NCBI RefSeq assembly: GCF_001556105.1 | Contig: NZ_LSIF01000034.1 | Location: forward strand, 1-64,000 | From: Pseudoxanthomonas mexicana | Lineage (GTDB): Bacteria > Pseudomonadota > Gammaproteobacteria > Xanthomonadales > Xanthomonadaceae | Direction of reading: 5' to 3' | Length of the DNA: 64,000 bases | Shown here: positions 45,237 to 53,434 of the stretch, piece by piece | How positions within the stretch are numbered: position 1 is the stretch's first letter | Layout: every line of letters begins with the position of its first letter | Program-made: the position numbers and the translations under genes | Notes under the pieces: model-generated | Told to the model about the DNA's origin: nothing | Database searches by the model: none | Seen by the model: only the letters and a program-made list of their open reading frames with translations

Positions 45237-45950
45237 TCAGGAGGTGGCGGGACAGTGCCGCCGCGGGCGGAAGTCGGCCACCGTGTCGCTCGGGTCGGGA
45301 CGATCGTGGGTGACTTTCAGCGGCTGCAGCGGCGAGCTGTACCAGTCCACCAGTTGCCCACATGCGACCCGCACCCATGATGCGCCGTACAGCCATTGCT
45401 GACCGGTATCGTCGCTGCTGAACGGCGGGCCGATGACCGCGATCACTTCATCCGGCGACATGCCCAGCTTCAGTACGGGCCCGTCGGCGGCGCGCGGGGA
45501 TTCGGCTTGTGCCGTGGCCCGGGCTATGTCGGATGACGGCGCCTGCTTGACACGCATGTTCCCTTCGTTCGCGGAGAACAGCAGGACGGTCAATGCGACC
45601 GCGAGTCCGAGCCAGGCCAGCGTCCGCCATCTCGAAGGGCTGCCGCCGGCTTCACCCTCGAGGGCATCCTCCGGGTTGTGCATGACCTCCGTTCGTGCCG
45701 CAGGCGCCACGGGTGCCGCCTTCACCGTCGTACCGGGGAAGCGGCCGTGCGTGCGATGGAACTCCAGCGCGGACGAATATGCGTAGTTGAGTGTCTTCAG
45801 CGCGTCTTCGTTGCCGGAATTACCGCCCGCGCGATCCGGATGCAGTCCGGATACGCGTCGGCGATAGGCGCGCTTGAAGGTGTCGGGGTCACACTCGGGG
45901 CCGACGCCGAGTTCCCTGTACAAGGCCAGAAAGTCTGCGCCGTGGTTCAT
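45237..45950 (-). CDS. Membrane-anchored J-domain protein with BamE-like C-terminal motif
   Basis: The 237-aa product has an N-terminal J-like domain with HPD at 37-39 (RRVSGLHPDRAGG), which would stimulate a DnaK-type ATPase. Then come an Ala/Pro linker, a single membrane helix (about 107-126, WLGLAVALTVLLFSA) and a C-terminal part containing LKLGMSPDEVIAVIGPP. The last motif is the start of SmpA/OmlA (BamE)-like folds. By position the J domain is cytoplasmic and the C-terminal part periplasmic. It is on the minus strand next to the deacetylase gene, 19 bases away, and probably co-transcribed with it. Confidence 0.75.
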   Translation of the reverse strand: MNHGADFLALYRELGVGPECDPDTFKRAYRRRVSGLHPDRAGGNSGNEDALKTLNYAYSSALEFHRTHGRFPGTTVKAAPVAPAARTEVMHNPEDALEGEAGGSPSRWRTLAWLGLAVALTVLLFSANEGNMRVKQAPSSDIARATAQAESPRAADGPVLKLGMSPDEVIAVIGPPFSSDDTGQQWLYGASWVRVACGQLVDWYSSPLQPLKVTHDRPDPSDTVADFRPRRHCPATS

Positions 45951-45969
45951 GTGGAAACAGTGCGGGAGC

Positions 45970-46965
45970 TTAGTTGTAGGGGCGCGCGCAGATCTGCGGC
46001 AGCGATGCCATGGCTTCGAACTCGTGCTTCATGATGTGCCTTTCCATGGCCACGCGAGGGATGTCGAAACGCGGCGATGCCTGCGTGGCATAGCCGCCAT
46101 AGTAGGAGAACGCGTGGCGCACGTTCAGCGCCTCCAGGCAACTGCGGGTGTCGTCGTTGAACGACGTGCGGTTGCCGACGGGGTAGGCGAAGTACTCCAT
46201 GTCGCAGCCCACTTCGGCCTTCAGGCGCGCGGCGCAGCCGGAGATTTCCTGGTACTGCTGCTCTTTCGGCATCCGCGACAGCACCGGATGGTTGACCGTG
46301 TGCCCGCCGATCGTCATGCCGGCGCGCGCCATCTCGCGGACCATGTCCCAGTTCATCCAGTGACCGGACACATCGTCCGGATGACGGACGCCCGCTGCTT
46401 CGCGCAGCGCGTGCAGCATCGTCGCGGCTTCGCTCGAGGGTAGTGATTTGTATCGGGCGAGCACAAGGGCGATGGCGGTATCGCACGAAGGTTGCAGCAG
46501 CAGCGGTTGCGTAATCCACGGCGCCAGCGAGATACGTGGCTGGGTGGAGGTGCGCAGCAACCAGCAGATTTCATCCCACCACGGCAGTGAAGGCTTGTCG
46601 ATGAAACCCGTGGCAATGAAGAACGCAGCGGGAACACGGTGGCGTCGAAGGATCGGGAAGGCCAGCTCGTAGTTGTCGAGATAGCCGTCGTCGAAGGTGA
46701 TCAGCGCATAGCGACCCCGGCGGTCGCCAAGCGCGTGGTCGAGGTCTTTCGGGGAGATGACATCGAAACCACGGGCGAGATGGCCGACCTGTGCGTCGAA
46801 GTCATCGACGCTGGCGCTCCACAGGGCGCGGTCGTATGGCTGCGACTGCGCGCCATCGCCGACGCGATGGTAATTGAACACCAGCACCCCTCGGCGGGGA
46901 ATGGCGGCCAGCACCCGGCCCAATCCCGTCACCGAAAGCAGTTTGGCGATCATGCCTCTTTTCAA
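45970..46965 (-). CDS. Polysaccharide deacetylase (NodB homology)
   Basis: This CE4-type enzyme removes N- or O-acetyl groups from the polysaccharide. The 331-aa product has LVFNYHRV, the metal/catalytic motif TFDDGYLDN (FDDG at 91-94), the metal-binding GGHTVNHP (about 220-227), and FAYPVGNRTSF. No clear signal peptide is present, although the first 30 residues are moderately hydrophobic. The start is taken as TTG 46965, preceded by GGGGATGG. ATG 46953 is the alternative. First gene of the two-gene minus-strand unit with the J-domain protein. Confidence 0.9.
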   Translation of the reverse strand: MKRGMIAKLLSVTGLGRVLAAIPRRGVLVFNYHRVGDGAQSQPYDRALWSASVDDFDAQVGHLARGFDVISPKDLDHALGDRRGRYALITFDDGYLDNYELAFPILRRHRVPAAFFIATGFIDKPSLPWWDEICWLLRTSTQPRISLAPWITQPLLLQPSCDTAIALVLARYKSLPSSEAATMLHALREAAGVRHPDDVSGHWMNWDMVREMARAGMTIGGHTVNHPVLSRMPKEQQYQEISGCAARLKAEVGCDMEYFAYPVGNRTSFNDDTRSCLEALNVRHAFSYYGGYATQASPRFDIPRVAMERHIMKHEFEAMASLPQICARPYN

Positions 46966-47262
46966 GTTCCATCCCCTTCATGACCTCGCGCGCAGCCCCG
47001 GCATGCGACACGCGTCTTGCAGATCCTGTCCCTGTACAACGCGGTTTGTCGCTGAAACAGGACTGTCATGGCCGGAATCCGGGCACATCCGCGTTTTTCC
47101 CCAATGAGACGCGGTGCGCGGGCCATTTCCTGGGGCGATCACGACGAACGCGTTGTCGGCAATAGCGATGACGGGCGCGACGTGTGCGCCCGGGATCGCC
47201 CGAGCCCCGCACTGTCGTGATGGTACACGGCGGGACTCGAAACTTCAGGAAATCCGTCGCCG
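46966..47262. other. Divergent intergenic region
   Basis: These 297 bases separate the minus-strand deacetylase gene from the plus-strand fusion gene and must hold both promoters. I see no gene, no clear promoter boxes and no strong palindrome. Confidence 0.5.
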
Positions 47263-50049
47263 ATGTACATGCCCATTCCTGCACGCGTTTCCGGTGTCGT
47301 GGCCGCACTGCTGCTTGTCGCGGGTGCGGTATTGAGCGTGCCCGCGCTGTCGGCGGAGTATTACGTGTCGACGGCCGGCAACGACACCAGCGGTACCGGC
47401 ACGCTGCAGAACCCCTACCGGACGGTCAAGCGTGCGATCAGCGCTGGCCGGGCCGGCGACACCATCACCCTGCGCGCGCCCGCCAACAACCGCATCTACA
47501 ACGAGTGCGATGTCCGCCTGCGGCAGAAGATGACGCTGCAGACCTACGCCGGTGAAGGCAAGGCACGCATCCACTGCGCGATCACCACGGCAGACTCGGT
47601 GACCATCCAGATCGACCCGGCGGCCTCTGGCAGCCGCTTGTCGAACCTGGAGATCAGCGGTGGTTACTACTACGGGATCATGTTGCAGACCAACTGGTAC
47701 CAGGGCGGCCCGGCCACGGACACCGGCGCCAGCGACGTGGTGCTGGAAGACCTGCTGATCCACAGCACGGGGCGCGACGGGATCAAGATCACGCCCAAGT
47801 CGAACCGGGCCACGATCCGGCGGGTGGAGATCCACACCACCGGCGCACGTGACAACAGCAACGCCGACGGCATCGACAACGTCAATGCCGACGGCATGCT
47901 GGTGGAAGACAGCTACATCCACGACACGGCCACCACCGGCATGTACTTCAAGGGGGGCGCACGGGACGTGGTGGTGCAGCGCAACCGGGTGGAGAACACG
48001 GGTGATGCGGGCATCCTGGTGGGCTTCGACACCAGCGTGGAGTTCTTCGACCTGAGCGCGAACCCGCAGTACTACGAGTCGATCCGCGGGATCGTGCGCA
48101 ACAACGTGGTGCGCAACACGGGCTACTCGGGCATTGGCATGTACGCGTCCAAGGACGCCATCGTCGCCAACAACACCATCATCAATGCCGGGCTGAAGGG
48201 GCATGCTGCGTTGTTCTTCGGCCTGTCGTTCCAGGACTGGGACAAGGACGCCAAGCGGCCGGCGAACGTCAATCCGACCGTACGCAACAACCTCGTCATG
48301 CAGGATGGCCGCCCGTGCGTGGAGATCCGCTGGGTGCATGAAGAGGAACTGGGCGGCGGACTGTCAGCGCTCGATGGCGATCCCGGCATGGATTGGAACG
48401 GGTATTCGGATCGTGCGGGCGCCTGCCGCTTCATCGATCAGCGCCCCCAGTCGCCGATGCTGGTCGCCAATGGCGATTTCGACCGCTGGCGCCGGCGCAT
48501 GGGGGCCGATGCCCACGGCATGCAGGCGGCTTTCCTGCTGGACGAGACGGGCAAGCCGCAGCCCGGCAGTCCTGCGATCAGGGCCGGCACGCCGCTGGAC
48601 ACGGTCACCGATGACGTCGACGGCCATCCGCGCGGCGATCCGCCCGACCTCGGTGCGTACGAGACGGGCCTGCAGGCGGCGGCCGCGCCACCACCACCAC
48701 CGGCGGTCGCCGTCGGCGACGGTACCCTTGCCACATTGGACGCCGGCGCAGACGATGCCGACCTTGCCGCGCGCTCGCACTACCTCTCCCTGCAGAATGC
48801 ATGGGACCGCTTTGCTCCCGGGATACCACTGATGAAGTTCATTCTGCTTTCGCTGACGGTCGTCGCGCTGCTGGGCCTGGTCCTGGCGGTGCATCTGGTA
48901 CGCAAACGCAACGTCATGGGCTGGCTGCTTGCCTGGATGAAACAGGACTGGCGCGCGCCGGTCCCGAAGGGCACCACCCGGCACCTGCTGTTCTGCTTCG
49001 TCGACCATTACGAGCCGGCCTGGGGCAAGCCCGACCTGGAGAAGGAGCGGGCGCGCGTGGCGCGCTGGAGTCGCGACCTGCCGAAGCTGTGTGCCGGTCA
49101 CCGCGACGCCGATGGCCGCGCGCCAGTGCACTCGTTCTTCTATCCCGAGGAGGAGTACCGCGAGGAACACCTCGACGCGCTGGTCGACCTTTGCCGGCAG
49201 GGGTTGGGTGAGATCGAAATCCATCTCCACCACGACAACGACACCGAGGCCGGGCTTCGCGAGAAGCTGTCGCGTTTCACCGAACTGCTGGCCGCGCGTC
49301 ACGATGCGCTGCCGCGCGACCCGCTCACCGGCCAGCCACGCTGGTCGTTCATCCATGGCAACTGGGCGCTGGACAACAGCCATCCCAGCGGCCGCCACTG
49401 CGGCGTCAACAACGAACTGATCGTGCTGCGCGAAGAGGGCTGCTACGCCGACTTCACGCTGCCGGCAGCGCCGGACCCGTGCCAGACGCGAACGGTCAAC
49501 CGCATCCACTACGCCAAGGACGATCCGCTGCGCTGCAAATCCCACGATACCGGTCCGCGCGTGCGCGTCGGCGGCCGGCAGGACGCGGACCTGATGATCA
49601 TCCAGGGCCCGCTGGGCTTCCGCTGGAAGAGCCGCAAGTTCGGCGTGATCCCTCGCATCGAGAATTCCGACATCCGCAAGGTGGCGCCGCCGTCGCGTGA
49701 TCGCATCGACGCGTGGGTGAAGACCGGCATCCATGTCGAAGGCCGTCCCGAGTGGACCTTCGTCAAGATTCATACCCACGGCGCCGAGGATTGCGACATG
49801 GACACCTTGCTGGGCCCGTCGATGGACGAGGCGCACCGCTACCTGGAGTCCCGCTACAACGACGGCAAGGAGTGGAAATTGCACTACGTCAGTGCGCGCG
49901 AGATGTACAACCTGGCGAAGGCCGCGGAGGCCGGGGAAACCGGCGAGCCGGGCGAGTACCGGGACTACGTGATCCCGCGACCGGCGTACCGCGTCGCCGA
50001 AACCGCGTCGGAGCCGGCGATGCCGCGCACCGCCGGGAGCATCGGATGA
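47263..50049 (+). CDS. Beta-helix protein fused to a deacetylase-like domain
   Basis: The 928-aa product has a signal peptide (VVAALLLVAGAVLSVPALSA) and the beta-helix opening EYYVSTAGNDTSG. The helix runs to about residue 470, followed by a Pro/Ala/Asp linker, one strong membrane helix (about 525-546, FILLSLTVVALLGLVLAVHLV) and a C-terminal domain of about 360 residues. That domain has histidine/acid motifs resembling polysaccharide deacetylases (FCFVDHYEPAW, EIEIHLHHDND, SFIHGNWALDN, VKIHTHGAED). With the signal peptide cleaved, the helix is periplasmic and the last domain cytoplasmic. Residues 28-309 are encoded by the 845-bp repeat. Start ATG 47263 or 47269. It overlaps the oxidoreductase gene by ATGA. 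Confidence 0.87.
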   Translation: MYMPIPARVSGVVAALLLVAGAVLSVPALSAEYYVSTAGNDTSGTGTLQNPYRTVKRAISAGRAGDTITLRAPANNRIYNECDVRLRQKMTLQTYAGEGKARIHCAITTADSVTIQIDPAASGSRLSNLEISGGYYYGIMLQTNWYQGGPATDTGASDVVLEDLLIHSTGRDGIKITPKSNRATIRRVEIHTTGARDNSNADGIDNVNADGMLVEDSYIHDTATTGMYFKGGARDVVVQRNRVENTGDAGILVGFDTSVEFFDLSANPQYYESIRGIVRNNVVRNTGYSGIGMYASKDAIVANNTIINAGLKGHAALFFGLSFQDWDKDAKRPANVNPTVRNNLVMQDGRPCVEIRWVHEEELGGGLSALDGDPGMDWNGYSDRAGACRFIDQRPQSPMLVANGDFDRWRRRMGADAHGMQAAFLLDETGKPQPGSPAIRAGTPLDTVTDDVDGHPRGDPPDLGAYETGLQAAAAPPPPPAVAVGDGTLATLDAGADDADLAARSHYLSLQNAWDRFAPGIPLMKFILLSLTVVALLGLVLAVHLVRKRNVMGWLLAWMKQDWRAPVPKGTTRHLLFCFVDHYEPAWGKPDLEKERARVARWSRDLPKLCAGHRDADGRAPVHSFFYPEEEYREEHLDALVDLCRQGLGEIEIHLHHDNDTEAGLREKLSRFTELLAARHDALPRDPLTGQPRWSFIHGNWALDNSHPSGRHCGVNNELIVLREEGCYADFTLPAAPDPCQTRTVNRIHYAKDDPLRCKSHDTGPRVRVGGRQDADLMIIQGPLGFRWKSRKFGVIPRIENSDIRKVAPPSRDRIDAWVKTGIHVEGRPEWTFVKIHTHGAEDCDMDTLLGPSMDEAHRYLESRYNDGKEWKLHYVSAREMYNLAKAAEAGETGEPGEYRDYVIPRPAYRVAETASEPAMPRTAGSIG
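47344..48188 (+). repeat. Near-identical 845-bp direct repeat, copy B
   Basis: Partner of 41507-42351, in the same orientation and same reading frame, with one mismatch by eye. Immediately after 48188 the two genes fall to clearly different DNA while still encoding related protein. Confidence 0.95.
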
Positions 50050-51116
50050 GGGTAGGGATCGTGGGGTGCGGCAAGATCGCCGATGGTCATGCCGAGCAAC
50101 TGCGCGCGATCGGTCGCGCCGACCTCGTCGCCGCGTGCGACCGTGAACCGCTGATGGTCGAACGGTTCGCACAACGCTGGAGTGGTGTGACCGGCCACGC
50201 CGACATGGCGGACATGATCCGGGCCGAACGCCTGGACGTGGTGCACATCGTGACGCCGCCGGATTCGCACGTGCAACTCGCCTGCGAGGCAATGGAACTT
50301 GGCTGCCACGTCTTCCTGGAAAAGCCGTTCGCGCTGGATGCCGCCGGTACCCGGCGCATCCTCGATGCTGCGCAGGCGACCCGCCGCAGGATCGGCGTGA
50401 ACTATCTCTACAACTTCGAGACTCCCGGCCTGCAACTGCGCGACCTGATGGCCGAGCACGCGCTGGGCGACGTGGTGCACGTGGACACCAGCTACGGCTA
50501 CAACCTCGGTGGCGACTACGGCATCGCGGTGATGGGCGATCCGGCGCACTGGGTCCACCGGCTGCCGGGCAAGCTGTTCCACAACGTGCTCGACCACGTA
50601 CTGGCCAAGGTCGTGCCGTTCCTGGAGGAGCCGGTGGTGGTGAACGCGTTCGCCCACCGTATGCGCCCGGCCAGTGGCGATCCGGCATTGGATGCGATGC
50701 CGGACGAACTGCGTTTCACCCTCGCCGGCGCCAACGGGACCACCGTGTCAGGCATGGTCAGCTCGCACGCCAGGCCGGTCTCGCACGCGATGAAGGTGTA
50801 CGGCACGCGCGACACCGTCGAGCTCGACTACGCGGCACGCACGCTGGTGCGCAGTGCGCGGCAGGACCAGCCGAGCGCGCTGGGACGGCTGTTCCCGGCG
50901 TGGGTACAGGCGCTGCGCTTCGCTCGCAGCGGCGCGAAGAACACAGGGGATTTCATGCACCACCGGTTCCACTACTTCCAGTGCATGCGCGTGTTGCTGG
51001 GAGGGTTCTACGACGCGATCGAGGGCAAGGGCGAGGATCCCGTGCCGCATGCGCACATCCTGCGCGTGGCGACCGTGATCGACGGCATCGTCGAAGCGCT
51101 GGAGCGGCCCGCATGA
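50046..51116 (+). CDS. Gfo/Idh/MocA-family oxidoreductase
   Basis: The 356-aa NAD(P)-dependent sugar oxidoreductase has an N-terminal Rossmann fold (VGIVGCGKIADGHA), the family motif EKPFALDAAG with the likely catalytic lysine, and a C-terminal alpha/beta domain with HRLPGKLFHNVLDHVLA. Relatives oxidise or reduce sugar nucleotides or inositols, so it probably makes a modified sugar for the polysaccharide. It overlaps both neighbours by ATGA (50046-50049 and 51113-51116), which indicates a tightly coupled operon. Confidence 0.92.
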   Translation: MRVGIVGCGKIADGHAEQLRAIGRADLVAACDREPLMVERFAQRWSGVTGHADMADMIRAERLDVVHIVTPPDSHVQLACEAMELGCHVFLEKPFALDAAGTRRILDAAQATRRRIGVNYLYNFETPGLQLRDLMAEHALGDVVHVDTSYGYNLGGDYGIAVMGDPAHWVHRLPGKLFHNVLDHVLAKVVPFLEEPVVVNAFAHRMRPASGDPALDAMPDELRFTLAGANGTTVSGMVSSHARPVSHAMKVYGTRDTVELDYAARTLVRSARQDQPSALGRLFPAWVQALRFARSGAKNTGDFMHHRFHYFQCMRVLLGGFYDAIEGKGEDPVPHAHILRVATVIDGIVEALERPA

Positions 51117-52123
51117 CCGTCCTGTTGACCGGCGCGGCCGGGTTCCTCGGTCGCAGGATCGCCGAAAGCCTGCTCGTCGCGGGCGTGAAGGACCTGCGCA
51201 TCCACGTGCGCCGCACCGCGCCCGCCGGCCTGCTGGAAAAGCTCCAGCGCGCGCATCCCGACGCCCGTGTCAGCGTGGTGGCGGCGAACCTGCTGCACCG
51301 CCACGACCTGGCGCCGATGCTCGAGGGCGTGGAGGTGCTGGTGCACGCGGCGGCCGGCATGCGCGGCTCGGCGGCCGACATGTTCGCCAACACCGTCGTC
51401 GGCACCCGCAACCTGCTGCAGGCCGCCGCCGATGCCGGCGTGCGCCGGGTGGTGATGGTGAGTTCGTTCGCGGTCTACCGCACGGCATCGCTGCCGACCG
51501 GCGCCGCACATGACGAGACGGTGCCGATCGAACCGATCGGCATCGACAAGGGGCCGTATGCGCATGCCAAGACACGGCAGGAGCACCTGCTCGACGAGTA
51601 CCGCAGCCGGCATGGCTTCGAGACCGTGGTACTGCGCCCCGGCGTGATCTATGGGCCGGGCGGCGGTGCGTTCTCCAACCGGGTGGGGATCGGTGCGATG
51701 GGCCTGTTCTTCAGCCTGGGCCGTGGCGCACCGTTGCCGCTGACCTACGTGGACAACTGCGCCGATGCGATCGCCTGCGCCGCACTGCGTGGCGTCGACG
51801 GTCAGGCGTATAACGTGGTCGACGACGATATCCCCACCTGCGCACAGTATCTGCGGGCCTACCGGCGCAGGGTCGGGAAGCTGCGCGTCGTGCCGGTGCC
51901 GTATCCGCTGTTCTTGTTGGGCGCCAGGGTGCTGCTTCGTTACCACCAGTGGTCGAAGGGGCAACTGCCCGCGGTGTTCACGCCGTACGTGGTCCGTTCG
52001 ATGTACCGCCGCTTCGACTACCCGAACGACAAGCTGAAGGCGATCGGGTGGCAGCAGCGCGTTGCGACCGAAGCCGGCCTCGAGCGCGCGTTCGAGGACC
52101 TGGCAAGCCGGGCCGGCCAGTAG
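51113..52123 (+). CDS. NAD-dependent epimerase/dehydratase (extended SDR)
   Basis: The 336-aa product has the nucleotide-binding GAAGFLGRRIAE at the N terminus. The active-site region contains VSSFAVY and the YxxxK pair in PYAHAKTRQE, and LRPGVIYGPGGG and NVVDDD follow. These are features of extended short-chain dehydrogenases acting on NDP-sugars. Together with the preceding oxidoreductase it probably forms a sugar-modifying pair. Which sugar is made cannot be told. Confidence 0.92.
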   Translation: MTVLLTGAAGFLGRRIAESLLVAGVKDLRIHVRRTAPAGLLEKLQRAHPDARVSVVAANLLHRHDLAPMLEGVEVLVHAAAGMRGSAADMFANTVVGTRNLLQAAADAGVRRVVMVSSFAVYRTASLPTGAAHDETVPIEPIGIDKGPYAHAKTRQEHLLDEYRSRHGFETVVLRPGVIYGPGGGAFSNRVGIGAMGLFFSLGRGAPLPLTYVDNCADAIACAALRGVDGQAYNVVDDDIPTCAQYLRAYRRRVGKLRVVPVPYPLFLLGARVLLRYHQWSKGQLPAVFTPYVVRSMYRRFDYPNDKLKAIGWQQRVATEAGLERAFEDLASRAGQ

Positions 52124-52146
52124 CGGCCGGGATCCGGAACGGGGAT

Positions 52147-53280
52147 TCAGCGCACGCCCAAGGCGCTGGCGTAAAGCGCGTCATAGTGGTCCCGCATGAC
52201 CCCGATCGAACCGTGTTCGACCACCCATCGGCGGGACGCCTCGCCCATGCGCAGGCGTTTCGCGGGATCCTGCAGCAGGTCCGACAGCGCCGTGCGGAGC
52301 GCACCGACATCGTCCGACGGAACCAGCAGGCCCGTGTGGTGGTCCTGGACGATTTCATCGTTGCCGCCCACGCGCGTGGCGACGAGGGGAAGTCCGGCGG
52401 CGCAGGCTTCCAGCAAGGCGATCGACAGGCCCTCGGTGTGCGAGGGCAGGGCGAAGATGTCGAAGGCGTTGAGCAGCGAGGGGACGTCCTTGCGGGGACC
52501 GGTGAACACGACGCGGTCCTCGATGCCGAGTCGCCCGGCCAGCGCCGTCAGGTCGTCCAGCAGCGGGCCTTCGCCTGCCAGGACCACGACCAGGTCGGGA
52601 TGGGACGGTTGCAGCAGCGCGGCCGCTTCCAGCAACAGCCGCTGGTTCTTCAGTTCGACCAGCCTGCCGACCGTGCCGACCACCAGCGCCTCGCGGGCGA
52701 TGCCGAGCTCGGCACGGATCCGGGCGCGGTCCGCCGGCGATGGCTGGAAACGATCGACCGGAATGCCATTCAGCACGATGCTGCTCTTGGCGGCCGGGAC
52801 CAGGTCGCGCGACAGCAACTGGTCGCGCACCTTCATGCCGACCAGGGCGATCTTCTGCGACCGCGCCAACGACCACTGGTAGAGCCAGCGCAGCCGACGA
52901 TTGGCCAGCCTTCTCCCCATGTTGTGGCAGGTGTTGACCAGGGCCGGTCGCCGCCCGGAAAACCGTGTCGCGGCCGCGGCGTAATAGCTGGGGACGAAGT
53001 TGTGCGTATGCGCCACATCCACGCCGGCATCCAGCAACGTGGCGCGCAGCGAACGGATCAGTCCGGGATCCGCGCCGCCCCGCTTGTGGCCGATGATGAC
53101 GGGGATGTTGGCTTCTTCGAGCAGCGGACGGAACCCGCCGGTGTCACAGAGGCTGAATATCCTGACCCGATGCCCATGCGCGGCCTGTGCGATGGCGAGG
53201 TCGGCGACGACGCGTTCCAGTCCGCCGTACTCGAGAGAATCAACGATATGAACGATGCCCAGCTTGCCTGAAGGTTCCAT
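52147..53280 (-). CDS. Glycosyltransferase family 4
   Basis: The 377-aa GT-B enzyme has an N-terminal acceptor domain (IVHIVDSLEYGGLERVVADLA) and a C-terminal donor domain (VGTVGRLVELKNQ, LAGEGPLLDDL, FALPSHTEGLSIALLEACAAGLPLVATRVGG with the E-x7-E motif). This outline resembles the TIGR03088-like sugar transferases found in exosortase-A loci. ATG 53280 (MEPSGKLGIV) is chosen. The in-frame extension back to 53394 is unlike the family. It is alone on the minus strand and converges with the epimerase gene. Confidence 0.9.
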   Translation of the reverse strand: MEPSGKLGIVHIVDSLEYGGLERVVADLAIAQAAHGHRVRIFSLCDTGGFRPLLEEANIPVIIGHKRGGADPGLIRSLRATLLDAGVDVAHTHNFVPSYYAAAATRFSGRRPALVNTCHNMGRRLANRRLRWLYQWSLARSQKIALVGMKVRDQLLSRDLVPAAKSSIVLNGIPVDRFQPSPADRARIRAELGIAREALVVGTVGRLVELKNQRLLLEAAALLQPSHPDLVVVLAGEGPLLDDLTALAGRLGIEDRVVFTGPRKDVPSLLNAFDIFALPSHTEGLSIALLEACAAGLPLVATRVGGNDEIVQDHHTGLLVPSDDVGALRTALSDLLQDPAKRLRMGEASRRWVVEHGSIGVMRDHYDALYASALGVR

Positions 53281-53434
53281 ATGGAGCGAACAACGGAAAA
53301 GGTAGCGGCCGGAGGTCACTGCATGAACGTCAGCCATGCGGGCGATGCCGGGTACGTGACCACTGTCGGGTGGTTTTCGCGTTGTTCCTGACAATCAGCA
53401 TGGGTGCGGCCCATTGCACCGACCCCAGGGGAAT

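Noticed and set aside
48832..50049. Separate deacetylase-like gene starting at ATG 48832
   Set aside because: There is no ribosome site before this ATG, and the frame continues without break from the beta-helix part, so a fusion is the simpler reading.
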